DNA of 53,844 nucleotides from Deltaproteobacteria bacterium (GTDB taxonomy: Bacteria; Desulfobacterota; Syntrophia; Syntrophales; UBA2185). The notes beneath the pieces were generated by a model that ran no database searches, had not been told where the DNA came from, and saw only the letters and a program-made list of their open reading frames with translations. A program made the position numbers and the translations under genes. The DNA is taken from positions 1 through 53,844 of the forward strand of contig JAPLJS010000047.1 in NCBI GenBank assembly GCA_026388545.1, given 5' to 3'. This document shows, piece after piece, positions 26,612-35,708 of this stretch (position 1 is its first letter; each line of letters starts with the position of its first letter).

Positions 26612-27562
26612 TCACGGAAGAAAAAAAAGGGGGTTTCGGGCCTTATTCTGATGACGGATTTCGAAGTTCAGGTAAGCTTCCCCTTTTTTCTCGGGTTTAC
26701 CCGGAAAGGCTATACGACCTCCCTTTGTAACCTGATCATACACTTTTACCATTCTATTGCTTAAATTTGTATAAACTGTGGCGTAATTGTCTTCATGCTT
26801 AATTATAATTGTTTCTCCATAATCCTTCAAAGGATCAGAAAAAATCACTGTCCCGCTTGCCGCAGCGAGCACAGGTGTTCCTTCCCTTGCTGCTATTTTA
26901 ATCCCGTTATAATACATACCCATCGGTTGGATACCGAACTTTGATCGGACCTTCCCCTTAACGGGCCATATGAATCGTTCCTTGTCGAACTTTATCTTTT
27001 CAGACTCTCCCCCGTTATTCCTTTCTCTACTTTTCTGTTCAACCTTTTTTCCTGTCTCCTGCTTTGATGGTATGTGGCCCGTTAAAGCGGAAACACCTTC
27101 TTTACTTTTGGCTGTCATACCCTTTGATTCTTCTTTTGATGACACCGCCACTTTACCCTTGGAAACGTCCCACGGTGATACAACATCTCGTTTCAATGGT
27201 ACTTTATCATTTGATAGCGCTTCTTTACCAGGCCTGGATGCTGATATTTTTTCTTCTTTTTGTGTGGTTTTTCCAGGAGACTCCATTTTGCTGACCGAGG
27301 ACATAACATCATCGATAACCTGATCTGCCTCAGGAATAAATAGAACACTGTCGAACCCTAACAGCTTCTGATCTGTGATATTATTTATCTCAGCCAGTTC
27401 CTGGACATTGATATTATAAGCCTTGGCGATGCTCCAAAGGGTGTCTCCACTTTTCACTCTATGGTATACACCTTTCGTTTTTACGGTCTTGGTATAATGG
27501 CCTGTACATGCGTATAAGAGATTTACTAAAAGAAGCGGGATAATGAGTAGTCGCCAGGACAT
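26612..27562 (-). CDS. LysM/M23 lipoprotein, NlpD-like, degenerate active site
   Basis: This peptidoglycan-associated lipoprotein has a lipobox LLYAC about 19 residues from the ATG at 27562; a TTG at 27592 is an alternative start. A LysM domain follows (YHRVKSGDTLWSIAKAYNIN). A long charged linker (about 75-190) leads to an M23/LytM domain (WPVKGKVRSKFG to LNFEIRHQNKARNPL). The zinc ligands are largely lost: the usual HxGxDIA site reads NGIKIAA, and HLHFEIR reads YLNFEIR. It therefore probably activates amidases, like EnvC/NlpD, rather than cleaving. The gene lies 39 bp after pcm, the same pcm-nlpD order as in E. coli. Confidence 0.85.
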   Translation of the reverse strand: MSWRLLIIPLLLVNLLYACTGHYTKTVKTKGVYHRVKSGDTLWSIAKAYNINVQELAEINNITDQKLLGFDSVLFIPEADQVIDDVMSSVSKMESPGKTTQKEEKISASRPGKEALSNDKVPLKRDVVSPWDVSKGKVAVSSKEESKGMTAKSKEGVSALTGHIPSKQETGKKVEQKSRERNNGGESEKIKFDKERFIWPVKGKVRSKFGIQPMGMYYNGIKIAAREGTPVLAAASGTVIFSDPLKDYGETIIIKHEDNYATVYTNLSNRMVKVYDQVTKGGRIAFPGKPEKKGEAYLNFEIRHQNKARNPLFFLP

Positions 27563-27601
27563 ATTAATTAGATCGGGACAAAACACTTTCAAGATGTAAT
27601 T

Positions 27602-28255
27602 TCAATACTCCCATCCGTATTCTCCGATAAGATCCACAAAACGGCATCCACCGAGGTCTTCTTTTTTTACATCATTCACATCCACGGATAACCGGGTCAA
27701 TTTAATAAGCACCTGAGAATGGCGGCCGCCGAAAGGGATAACAAGTCTTCCTCCAACAGCAAGTTGTTCCACTAAGGTTTTTGGAATGTTCGGAGCACCG
27801 GCTGTTACCATTATGGCGTCAAAAGGGGCTTCATCTCTCCACCCTAATGTTCCATCTCCCACTCTGATTGCCACGTTATAATAATTGAGGGATTCAATAA
27901 GTTTCCTTGCCCCACCTGCAAGTGATGCGATACGATCGATGGAAAACACATGATCGGCAAGTTCCGCTAATATGGCGGTTTGATACCCGGATCCCGTTCC
28001 GACTTCAAGAACCTTTTCATTCCCCTCAAGCTCCATGGCTTCCGTCATGAGAGCCACGATATAAGGTTGAGATATAGTCTGCCCTCCGTCTATGGGGAGT
28101 GGATTATCATTGTACGCCTGGTCTCTCAAAGCTTCATTTACAAAGAAGTGTCGGGGAACCGTTTCCATAACCTTTAAAACTCGTGGATCCCTTATCCCCC
28201 TTGCTCTTATCTGGGATTCCACCATCTTCATTCTCTGTTTTATATATCGGTCCAT
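27602..28255 (-). CDS. pcm: Protein-L-isoaspartate O-methyltransferase
   Basis: It repairs age-damaged proteins by methylating L-isoaspartyl residues with SAM. The 217-residue protein has RMKMVESQIRARGIRDPRVL, DNPLPIDGGQTISQPYIVA (substrate loop), the SAM motif VLEVGTGSGYQTAILAEL and FDAIMVTAGAP. The length is normal. Its start overlaps the stop of the upstream 136-residue gene, and the NlpD-like gene follows, so the three are one transcription unit. Confidence 0.97.
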   Translation of the reverse strand: MDRYIKQRMKMVESQIRARGIRDPRVLKVMETVPRHFFVNEALRDQAYNDNPLPIDGGQTISQPYIVALMTEAMELEGNEKVLEVGTGSGYQTAILAELADHVFSIDRIASLAGGARKLIESLNYYNVAIRVGDGTLGWRDEAPFDAIMVTAGAPNIPKTLVEQLAVGGRLVIPFGGRHSQVLIKLTRLSVDVNDVKKEDLGGCRFVDLIGEYGWEY

Positions 28256-28665
28256 TATCCGTCTCTAAAATATTTTTTCCTTGGAGGAATCCTGTATGAT
28301 TCTTCGACCCAGTGATGACGCCGCATACCCATTGCTTCTCTGGTTACAATTAGATAGTAATACCTCAATTTGGCATACTCTCTTGCGTGATTAAATTTAC
28401 CAATCTCGCCATTAATTTCTCTGATTATTTTCTGCCCCAAGAAAACAAGATCACCGTTGTCACATTCACCGTTGCATTTTTCGACAATAGCGTGGAAATC
28501 TTTTAACCGCTCTTCAATAACCCGCTCAATTTTACTTATTTTTTCAATGGCATCAGACAATTTTTCACCGGCGCGACCGAGAACTTCCGCCCTCTCCTTC
28601 ATCATTTCTTCCCGCAGGATATTTTCGGGATCTTTTGCCTTGTCTATCTTTAACATAACAAACAT
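28255..28665 (-). CDS. Conserved-looking protein of unknown function
   Basis: This 136-residue protein is mostly helical. A coiled-coil-like stretch spans about residues 20-60 (AGEKLSDAIEKISKIERVIE), and a basic aromatic tail contains REAMGMRRHHWVEESYRIP. Two cysteines occur in KCNGECDNG. I do not recognise the family. Its stop overlaps the pcm start, which supports it being real and co-transcribed. The start is uncertain (ATG 28665 or ATG 28656); neither has a clear Shine-Dalgarno. Confidence 0.6.
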   Translation of the reverse strand: MFVMLKIDKAKDPENILREEMMKERAEVLGRAGEKLSDAIEKISKIERVIEERLKDFHAIVEKCNGECDNGDLVFLGQKIIREINGEIGKFNHAREYAKLRYYYLIVTREAMGMRRHHWVEESYRIPPRKKYFRDG

Positions 28666-28813
28666 TTTCTGATTGTTTAATCTTTATAGTATATCATTTA
28701 AATACGGAATTTTCAATATAAAAGGCCTTTTCATAAAGGAATCATAAAGTTTCACTTTACAGTTTTATAATATTACATTAAAAATCAACCGTTACTGTAT
28801 CATCCTGCTCACT
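28666..28813. other. Divergent promoter stretch
   Basis: This very AT-rich gap lies between the minus-strand pcm unit and the plus-strand macro-domain unit and presumably holds promoters for both. No element was resolved by eye. Confidence 0.3.
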
Positions 28814-29020
28814 ATGATTCACTGCAAAGTGATGCCGGCAAGCGGGGCAGTTTATATCGAAAAAGGTGAAAAAGGAGCTAAAGAAATCAATCGGGAAAAG
28901 GTTGTCTCGGTAATCGGAAGTTGCTGGTCAATGGACCGTAAGGAAAACTGTACCAGGATTGAAAAAACATACCATCTGCTCGTCTACGGGGATACAATCC
29001 CCGTGGCGGAAAGGAGTTGA
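28814..29020 (+). CDS. Possible small protein upstream of the macro-domain gene
   Basis: A 68-codon frame ends 3 bp before the macro-domain start and contains that gene's AAAGGAG ribosome binding site. The translation has normal composition and ends YHLLVYGDTIPVAERS, but no family is recognised and the ATG lacks a Shine-Dalgarno. It may be a real coupled leader gene or a chance open frame. Confidence 0.35.
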   Translation: MIHCKVMPASGAVYIEKGEKGAKEINREKVVSVIGSCWSMDRKENCTRIEKTYHLLVYGDTIPVAERS

Positions 29021-29023
29021 ATC

Positions 29024-29554
29024 ATGGAAGTAAAAATTAACAATGCTACTCTTGCCCTCGCTGAAGGAGATATAACCAACGAGGAAACGGATGCAATCGT
29101 AAATGCCGCCAACACAAGACTCGCAGGGGGTGCAGGAGTGGATGGCGCCATACATCGGGCGGGCGGACCATCCATTATGGAAGAGTGTCGAAAAATCGGA
29201 GGATGCCCCACGGGGCAGGCGGTGATCACCGCCGGGGGGAATCTCAAGGCAACATATGTCATCCATACCGTTGGTCCCGTCTACCAGGATGGTACGAAAG
29301 GTGAGGCAGCATTTTTGAAAAGCGCCCATCTGGAGAGTCTCAAACTCGCATCTGCAAGGAAGCTGAAAAGCATAGCCTTTCCTGCCATCAGCACAGGCGT
29401 CTATGGCTATCCCGTAAACGAAGCGGCACACATCGCACTCAAGACGTCCATCGATTATCTCAAGGAACACAGTGATATTGAGCTGGTTCGTTTTGTCCTC
29501 TTCGGCCGCAAAACATATGATATCTTTGCCGAGGAACTGAAAAAACTTACGTAA
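29024..29554 (+). CDS. Macro domain ADP-ribose hydrolase
   Basis: This is a MacroD-type protein likely to hydrolyse O-acetyl-ADP-ribose or mono-ADP-ribosyl esters. The 176-residue single domain has ALAEGDITNEETDAIVNAAN, GGAGVDGAIHRAGG (the catalytic loop), ATYVIHTVGPVY and IAFPAISTGVYGYPVNEAA. The length is typical of bacterial YmdB-like proteins. AAAGGAG precedes the ATG. It may be preceded by a small gene and is followed by a convergent hairpin terminator. No ADP-ribosyltransferase partner is adjacent. Confidence 0.95.
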   Translation: MEVKINNATLALAEGDITNEETDAIVNAANTRLAGGAGVDGAIHRAGGPSIMEECRKIGGCPTGQAVITAGGNLKATYVIHTVGPVYQDGTKGEAAFLKSAHLESLKLASARKLKSIAFPAISTGVYGYPVNEAAHIALKTSIDYLKEHSDIELVRFVLFGRKTYDIFAEELKKLT

Positions 29555-29565
29555 ACTCCGGTGAA

Positions 29566-29596
29566 ATGGGATCAGGTTTTAATGGCCTGATCCCAT
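29566..29596. terminator. Convergent hairpin terminator
   Basis: A perfect 11-bp stem, ATGGGATCAGG (29566-29576) and CCTGATCCCAT (29586-29596), lies between the convergent ends of the macro-domain gene and the MoaE-like gene. There is no long T-run. Confidence 0.65.
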
Positions 29597-29600
29597 GCTC

Positions 29601-29978
<378 letters not shown>

Positions 29979-30020
29979 TCAGAAATTACTAGCCATTTAG
30001 TGAGAGCTTTGAAAAAATCC

Positions 30021-30108
30021 CACTTTGTCATTTCGACTGAAAGGAGAAATCTTACAACCTATATATAGCAAACAAGACTCCTCGTCGCTTTGCTTCTCGG
30101 AATGAAAC
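30021..30108. repeat. Dispersed palindromic repeat, copy 1
   Basis: CACTTTGTCATTTCGACT, two variable bases, then AAGGAGAAATCTTA opens the element. It closes with CTCGTCGCTTTGCTTCTCGG and AATGA. The two ends are roughly inverted (TCATTTCG and CGGAATGA). A second, oppositely oriented copy lies at 39309-39399. Such 'gtcattycga...gaaatct' elements are common intergenic repeats in many bacteria. Confidence 0.6.
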
Positions 30109-30190
30109 AAAACGTATATTTTCAAAAGTATTATCGTAAATAAAAAAATAGTGTCCTTGACCTGAACATGAAACTATGTAAGAAAAAACT

Positions 30191-30700
30191 ATGCGTAAAA
30201 GAAGAAAGCAAGCAAATCTTCAAAAACTCGGCGACATACTGCAAGGCATCCTGAAAAAGCACAACATCTTTTTCAATTCCGAGGAACAGCGTTTGCTGGA
30301 AGTCTGGTATAAAGCTGTAGGTCCACAGATTTCAGCACAGACCCGCCCTGATAAGCTCAAAAGAAATACCCTGTTCGTTAAAGTTTCTTCTTCCGTATGG
30401 ATGCAGCAGCTTCATATTCTTAAGCACGAAATTATTGAAAACTTCAACCAGATCCTGGGGAAGGAATTAATCAAGAACGTCCATTTTTCCATCGGTGAAT
30501 TTTCTTCTTCCGCCTTGGCGAAGAATTCGGATCCACCGTCATTTTCTCCAGAGTCCTATTCCCTGAGGGATAAAGACAAAAAGATGGTCGAAAGGAGTGT
30601 CTCTTCTGTTGCAGACAAGGAGTTGAAGGAAATCCTGAAAAGAGTAATGACGAAAAATATTATTCGGAGGAGGCTTTCTGCAACCCGGAAAGCTCCCTGA
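30191..30700 (+). CDS. DUF721 protein, DciA-like helicase loader
   Basis: DUF721/DciA proteins help load the replicative helicase DnaB in bacteria lacking DnaC/DnaI. The 169-residue protein has the N-terminal domain (LQKLGDILQGILKKHNI; VWYKAVGPQISAQTRPDKLK; TLFVKVSSSVWMQQLHILK) and a charged, probably disordered C-terminal third. The C-terminus overlaps the convergent tRNA methyltransferase gene by 41 bp. The ATG has no strong Shine-Dalgarno. Confidence 0.85.
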   Translation: MRKRRKQANLQKLGDILQGILKKHNIFFNSEEQRLLEVWYKAVGPQISAQTRPDKLKRNTLFVKVSSSVWMQQLHILKHEIIENFNQILGKELIKNVHFSIGEFSSSALAKNSDPPSFSPESYSLRDKDKKMVERSVSSVADKELKEILKRVMTKNIIRRRLSATRKAP

Positions 30701-31448
30701 AAATGCAGGTCATCTCTTCCGTATATTTGCCCCCCTCCGAATAAATAAATAGAGGGGGCAGAACCTCCAGCTCTTCACGCCCGCCTTTTATCCCTTCCAC
30801 CAGGACAAATTCTCCCCGGGAAGCACCAAATGAATGTACTATTTGCATTCTTTTTGGTTCGATACCTGCCATACTCATCGATGACAAAAGCTCCACCATC
30901 CTTGTCGCAGGGTATATAATGTAGGCATGTCCCGATTTTTTTAAAACATATCCCGATGCTTTGAGAAAATCGTGCACCGTTCCTTCGATCTCGTGCCGTG
31001 CCACAGATTTCTCATTATTCGGATTAATTCTGCCTGATTTCAGTTTTCTATAAGGAGGATTAAAAATAACGACATCAAAGGACTGAGAATTGAAAAGTTG
31101 TTCAATCTTCCTGACGTCTCCCCAGCGTATCTCAACCGTATCACTGAGCGTATTTACTTCTACGCTTCGTTTCGCCATGTCAACCAGTTCTTCCTGAATA
31201 TCAACACCGACGACTTTGCCGCATTCCCAACGCTTGGCCATTATGACGGCTATCACCCCACTCCCCGTTCCCAGGTCAACGATATAGTCTCCTTTTTTCA
31301 GGCGAACAAAATGGGTTAAAAGAAGAGCATCAATGGAAAACCGATATCCCCTCTTTTTCTGAAAAATCCTGAGACTCCCTCCCAGGATATCATCGACTGT
31401 CTCCCCTTCTTTTTGTAACGTTGAGACGTCAGGAGCGGTCTTTTTCAT
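30660..31448 (-). CDS. tRNA1(Val) adenine-37 N6-methyltransferase-like
   Basis: This 262-residue SAM-dependent N6-adenine methyltransferase is of the TrmN6/YfiC type. It has YRFSIDALLLTHFV near the start, VDLGTGSGVIAVIMA (SAM motif I), VVGVDIQEELVDMAK, and the catalytic FDVVIFNPPYRK (NPPY). In E. coli this enzyme modifies A37 of tRNA1(Val). Its ATG overlaps the DUF1015 stop by 4 bp, so the two are co-translated. Confidence 0.88.
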   Translation of the reverse strand: MKKTAPDVSTLQKEGETVDDILGGSLRIFQKKRGYRFSIDALLLTHFVRLKKGDYIVDLGTGSGVIAVIMAKRWECGKVVGVDIQEELVDMAKRSVEVNTLSDTVEIRWGDVRKIEQLFNSQSFDVVIFNPPYRKLKSGRINPNNEKSVARHEIEGTVHDFLKASGYVLKKSGHAYIIYPATRMVELLSSMSMAGIEPKRMQIVHSFGASRGEFVLVEGIKGGREELEVLPPLFIYSEGGKYTEEMTCIFRELSGLQKASSE

Positions 31449-32689
31449 GATGTTAGGAGATGCACAAATATGCCGCTGCGGAGTTTTGGTTCAAACCAGG
31501 TAGATTTGGGGGGCATGATTTTGTCGGCATCCGACACAGCCATGAGTTGTTCCATACTTGTCGGATACAGGGAAAATGCAACAGCAAATTCTCCTGAATC
31601 AACCAGTCTTTCCAATTCTTTCATTCCTCTTACACCACCTACATATTCAATCCTTTTATCTGTTCTCGGATTTTGAATCCCCAGAACAGGCTTTAACAGA
31701 TTATCCTGAAGGATAGAAACATCAAGACTCTTAAAGGGATCATCTTTGTCATAGCTGCCATCTTTCGCCCTTAGTTTGTACCACTTGTCTCGTAAATACA
31801 TCCCGATTTCATGGCTTTGCCCGGGTGATTTCTTCACAAAATTTTCAGAAACAAAAAATTGTTCACCAACCTTGCGAAGGAATTCCGGCTCGTCCAAGCC
31901 GTTCAAATCACTCACAACCCGATGATAGCCCATGATCTTAAGATGATTATGGGGAAATAAAACAGCCATTACATAGTTATATGCTTCATCTCCACGGCTT
32001 CCGGGATTCTGTTCCTTTTTCAATTTTCTCACCGTTGCGGCAGCGGCGGCCCGATGGTGGCCATCTGCGATGTAAAGGGTATCAACCTTTGCAAATGAGC
32101 TTGTTACTTCTGCAATATCTTTTTCATCACTGATAACCCAGACTGTATGAGATATCCCATCGTCGGCGACAAAATTGTATTCAGGATCACTGCCGACTAT
32201 TTTTTCAACCAGGCGATCAATAAAATCCTGAGCCCGGTATGCCATAAATATCGGCCCCGTATGGGCATTTACTGTGAGAACATGGCGGGTACGATCAAGT
32301 TCTTTATCCGCCTTTGTCAGCTCATGTTTCTTAATATGATTTGATTCATATTCGGCCAGGCTTACCACCGCGACGATACCGTACTGCTCATGAGAACCAA
32401 TTTTTTGTCGATATATATAAAAGCACGGTGTTTTTTCCTGAAACAAAACCCCACCTCGATTGAGTTTTTCAAGATTTGATTTTGCAATCTCATACGCACG
32501 TTCGTCATGTTCATCCACATGAGGCGGCAAGTCAATCCCCGATTTCTCTACATGCAAAAAGCTCAAGGGATTGTCTTTGACAATCTCCCGCGCCTCGTCA
32601 TTGTTCAACACATCATAAGGGTATGAGGCAACCGCCTTAATACATTGTTTCTGCGGCCTGAGTGCTTTAAAAGGGTGAATGGTGGACAT
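31445..32689 (-). CDS. DUF1015 family protein
   Basis: This 414-residue cytoplasmic protein starts with HPFKALRPQKQCIKAVASYP and YDVLNNDEAREIV, the family signature. It carries YIADGHHRAAAAATVRKL, a ParB/sulfiredoxin-like DGHHR motif. An ATP-dependent small-molecule kinase activity is known for related ParB-fold proteins, but function here is unproven. The ATG at 32689 is chosen because AAGAGGAG precedes it; a frame extends to 32746 without support. It is coupled to the downstream tRNA methyltransferase gene. Confidence 0.9.
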   Translation of the reverse strand: MSTIHPFKALRPQKQCIKAVASYPYDVLNNDEAREIVKDNPLSFLHVEKSGIDLPPHVDEHDERAYEIAKSNLEKLNRGGVLFQEKTPCFYIYRQKIGSHEQYGIVAVVSLAEYESNHIKKHELTKADKELDRTRHVLTVNAHTGPIFMAYRAQDFIDRLVEKIVGSDPEYNFVADDGISHTVWVISDEKDIAEVTSSFAKVDTLYIADGHHRAAAAATVRKLKKEQNPGSRGDEAYNYVMAVLFPHNHLKIMGYHRVVSDLNGLDEPEFLRKVGEQFFVSENFVKKSPGQSHEIGMYLRDKWYKLRAKDGSYDKDDPFKSLDVSILQDNLLKPVLGIQNPRTDKRIEYVGGVRGMKELERLVDSGEFAVAFSLYPTSMEQLMAVSDADKIMPPKSTWFEPKLRSGIFVHLLTS

Positions 32690-32824
32690 AAAAAAATCTC
32701 CTCTTGTGAAATTTTTAACACACTGCCATACTGAAATCAATTTCAAAAGTACCTGTCGTAAAAAAATCTCAATCTATTTTCGATTTGTATGCAAAATACT
32801 AAAATAATTAAGAAAGGAGCTATT

Positions 32825-33307
32825 ATGGGTTTGACAAGAGTTTTTATACACGGGCTCGAAAGTTCAAGTCAGGGGGCGAAAGGTGTATTTTTCAGATCAA
32901 AATACCCGGACATGATTATTGAAGATTTTATCGGCACCTTTCAAGAAAGAATGAACAAATTGAATAACCTCCTCATCAATAAAACAGACTTGGTCTTGGT
33001 CGGCTCCAGTTACGGGGGATTAATGGCCACCGTATATACATTCAATAATGAAGAGAAAATCAAGAAGCTCATTCTCCTGGCGCCTGCCCTTAATATCGAA
33101 GAATTCACAATGGTGTATTGTAAGAAGAAGCTCCATATTCCTGTGGTTATTTATCATGGGAAGAATGATGATGTAGTTCCTCCATTTTCCGTGAAGAACG
33201 TTTCCCAAACGATTTTTACAAACCTTTACCATACTATGGTTGATGACGATCATTCCCTCCACAGGACTTTCAGTCTCATGGACTGGGATACGCTGCTCGA
33301 CGCATGA
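32825..33307 (+). CDS. Alpha/beta hydrolase (YqiA-like esterase)
   Basis: This 160-residue small alpha/beta hydrolase has RVFIHGLESSSQGAKG (oxyanion region), the nucleophile elbow LVGSSYGGLMA, the acid YHGKNDDVVPP and the His in DDDHSLHR, a complete Ser-Asp-His triad. The short length matches YqiA/YcfP-type esterases. The ATG at 32825 follows AGGAG; an upstream ATG at 32789 has none. It stands alone on the plus strand. Confidence 0.88.
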   Translation: MGLTRVFIHGLESSSQGAKGVFFRSKYPDMIIEDFIGTFQERMNKLNNLLINKTDLVLVGSSYGGLMATVYTFNNEEKIKKLILLAPALNIEEFTMVYCKKKLHIPVVIYHGKNDDVVPPFSVKNVSQTIFTNLYHTMVDDDHSLHRTFSLMDWDTLLDA

Positions 33308-33352
33308 AAAAAATTGGTCTGATTCACACACGGCAACAGAACAACTAATTGC

Positions 33353-33381
33353 TTGACAAGGGTTCTGTGTTCTTTTAACAT
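33353..33381 (+). promoter_or_regulatory. Sigma-70-type promoter of the NIL-ferredoxin gene
   Basis: TTGACA (33353-33358), a 17-base spacer and TAACAT (33376-33381) lie about 30 bases upstream of the ATG at 33412. The AGGAG at about 33395 is the ribosome binding site. Confidence 0.55.
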
Positions 33382-33411
33382 CTACGAAAAGTTAGGAGAT
33401 TAAAGAGACGT

Positions 33412-33822
33412 ATGTATTCAAAGAAAGTCGTTATTCGTTATACAGCAGACAATGTGGACCAGCCTATAATATGTCAGCTCGTAAAAAAACACGATCTCGA
33501 CTTCAACATCCTCAAGGCTCAGATCCTACCCCGAAGAGAAGGGGTTATTGTCGTTGAATTGAGTGGTTTGAAAGAAAATTTTGATAAAGGCATCCGCTTT
33601 CTAAAAGAAAAGGGCCTTAAAGTCGAACCTGTTTCAAAAAACGTCAGCCAGAATATCGACAAATGCGTACATTGTGGCGCCTGTACGGCATTCTGTCCAA
33701 CTGATGCCCTCTCTCTCGAAAGACAATCTATGAAAGTCCTGTTTGATCCGGAAAAATGCAACGGATGCGAACTGTGCGTTTTAGCCTGCCCCCCAAGAGC
33801 GATGGTGGTTAATATTTTCTGA
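33412..33822 (+). CDS. NIL domain protein with two 4Fe-4S clusters
   Basis: This 136-residue protein has an N-terminal NIL domain (about 1-75, VVIRYTADNVDQPIICQLVK and GVIVVELSG), a small ligand-binding fold also found on methionine importers. A ferredoxin domain follows with CVHCGACTAFCPT and CNGCELCVLACPP, eight cysteines for two 4Fe-4S clusters. NIL-ferredoxins are common in anaerobes and have been linked to sulfur amino acid metabolism. It is monocistronic with its own promoter. Confidence 0.95.
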   Translation: MYSKKVVIRYTADNVDQPIICQLVKKHDLDFNILKAQILPRREGVIVVELSGLKENFDKGIRFLKEKGLKVEPVSKNVSQNIDKCVHCGACTAFCPTDALSLERQSMKVLFDPEKCNGCELCVLACPPRAMVVNIF

Positions 33823-33901
33823 GTGAGTCTCTCTCTTAAGTCTATAACCGTATGTCTTCTTTAATTTCCCATAGAGCAAATTCGATTCAACGGTGGACGT
33901 T

Positions 33902-34255
33902 TTATTTCTCCTTGGGGGTTTTTTTGTCCGGTTCCATATACTTATCTAAATCTTTAGTCACCAGTTTTTCGCCCTTTTTATATATCCCCTTTACACTATC
34001 ATATACACCCCTGCCCTTTTCCACCACACTCCCCGTTTCCTCCTTGGCCTTTTGCATAGTCTCTCCAATATTTTTGGGCATTTTTTGAGGATCTTTAAAA
34101 TAAACATATCCGGTGAAAACCAAGAGTCCAATAATAAATAACAATGCAAGCTTGATAAGTTTCTTGAAAAGAAAATATATTATTAAAATTGCAACAAAAG
34201 CGCAAACCCCAACGGTAAATTGATGGGTTGCTATGTAGTCTGCAATGTTTTCCAT
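33902..34255 (-). CDS. Small membrane protein of unknown function
   Basis: This 117-residue protein has two transmembrane helices (about 12-30, VGVCAFVAILIIYFLF, and 35-52, ALLFIIGLLVFTGYVYF) and then a charged, Lys-rich C-terminal tail with KKGEKLVTKDLDKYMEPDK. No family is recognised. The ATG at 34255 is chosen because GGAGG stands 7 bases upstream; the longer frame from 34306 lacks support. It is convergent with the NIL-ferredoxin gene. Confidence 0.65.
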   Translation of the reverse strand: MENIADYIATHQFTVGVCAFVAILIIYFLFKKLIKLALLFIIGLLVFTGYVYFKDPQKMPKNIGETMQKAKEETGSVVEKGRGVYDSVKGIYKKGEKLVTKDLDKYMEPDKKTPKEK

Positions 34256-34388
34256 TGTTAAACCTCCGTAATCGATATATATAAAGTCTACCGCATATTT
34301 TGGCAAAAATCCAGCAATCCTTTAACTGGCCTTGACAAATACCGCTTAAGGCGCTTAAATTTAAAAAGGCACAGTATCGATAGAGGCA

Positions 34389-35708
34389 GTGAAATTGATT
34401 AAAGTTGCCATATCAACTCTCGGTTGCAAGGTTAATCAGTATGAATCGGCAGGTATTTTAGAGAAGCTCGACAAGAGTATCTTTTCACCAGTGCCATTTA
34501 ATACAAAGGCCGATTGTTACATCATCAATACATGCACAGTTACAGGCCGGACGGATTACCAATCACGGCAGCTTATCAGAAGAGCAATCCGGACAAATCC
34601 TGATGCATCCATTATCGTTACGGGTTGTTATGCCCAGGTCGCACCTGAAGATATCGCTCGAATTCCCGGTGTGACACTCATCGCAGGAAACGTAGAAAAA
34701 GATCATATTCCCCGGATTATGGAGCATTTAGTGAAAGGAAATCCGCAAATACTCGTAAGCGATATCTGCACAGCCAGAGGTTTTTCAGGGCTTTGCCCAT
34801 TAAAATTCCCTGGACACACAAGGGCATTCCTTAAAATCCAGGATGGGTGTAACAGTTTTTGTAGCTACTGTATCGTTCCTTACGCAAGAGGTTCAAGCAG
34901 GAGTCTTCCCGAACGTGAGGTTTTAAACAAAATCGAAGCGCTGGCCCGGTCCAACTATAGAGAAATAGTCCTTACAGGTATTCATCTTGGGGTCTATGGC
35001 CAGGACTTAGTTACCCCTTCAAATCTTTTCACCTTACTGGAATATGTTGAGAAGAACAAAATCGTGGAGAGATTGCGCATCAGTTCTTTAGAGATCACGG
35101 AAATATCGGATGATATGATTCAACTGATGAAAGAAGCCGTCATCATTTGCAGGCACCTTCACATTCCTTTACAGAGTGGGGACGACAGGATACTTTCCGC
35201 CATGAGAAGGAATTATGACTCAGCGTTCTTCAAAGATCGCATGGAAGAAATCCGTGAGGCAGTTACCGATATTGCCCTCGGCGTTGATGTCATGGTCGGA
35301 TTCCCCGGTGAGGGCGAGGAAGAATTTAACAACACACTCCGGTTAATTGAGGAACTCCCCGTTGCTTACCTTCATGTATTCCCCTATTCAGAACGACCTG
35401 GCACTCTCGCCTCAAAGCTCCCCGGAAAAATTAATGATGCCGTTAAAAAGAGGCGTAGTGAACTACTGAGGAACCTCGGAAAAAAAAAGAGAAACGCCTT
35501 CGCTGAAAGGTTTATAGGGAAAAAGCTGACTGTTCTTTTTGAGGATAAAAAAGACAAAAATACAGGATATATGAAGGGATTTTCTGACAATTACGTACCC
35601 ATCTTTGTACGAAATGGCAACTCTTCACTGGCAAATCGTATGGTAAACGTGATACCGGAATCTTCTCGAGACGGAAAACTGTATGGAAGGATTATCACCG
35701 ATGACTGA
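34389..35708 (+). CDS. mtaB: tRNA t6A37 methylthiotransferase MtaB
   Basis: This radical SAM enzyme adds a methylthio group to t6A37 of tRNA. The 439-residue protein has the N-terminal MTTase domain with three cluster cysteines (STLGCKVNQYES, IINTCTVTGR, IVTGCYAQV). The radical SAM motif is CNSFCSYCIVPYARG, and a C-terminal TRAM domain follows (FIGKKLTVLFEDKKDKNTGY). The start is GTG 34389; an in-frame TTG 6 bases later has slightly better spacing from GAGG. It overlaps rnc by 8 bp and opens the mtaB-rnc-radical SAM-era-radC run. Confidence 0.95.
   Translation: MKLIKVAISTLGCKVNQYESAGILEKLDKSIFSPVPFNTKADCYIINTCTVTGRTDYQSRQLIRRAIRTNPDASIIVTGCYAQVAPEDIARIPGVTLIAGNVEKDHIPRIMEHLVKGNPQILVSDICTARGFSGLCPLKFPGHTRAFLKIQDGCNSFCSYCIVPYARGSSRSLPEREVLNKIEALARSNYREIVLTGIHLGVYGQDLVTPSNLFTLLEYVEKNKIVERLRISSLEITEISDDMIQLMKEAVIICRHLHIPLQSGDDRILSAMRRNYDSAFFKDRMEEIREAVTDIALGVDVMVGFPGEGEEEFNNTLRLIEELPVAYLHVFPYSERPGTLASKLPGKINDAVKKRRSELLRNLGKKKRNAFAERFIGKKLTVLFEDKKDKNTGYMKGFSDNYVPIFVRNGNSSLANRMVNVIPESSRDGKLYGRIITDD

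Noticed and set aside
26427-26651. 74-codon plus-strand frame overlapping the radical SAM and LysM/M23 genes
   Set aside because: It overlaps supported genes on the opposite strand and has no recognisable content.
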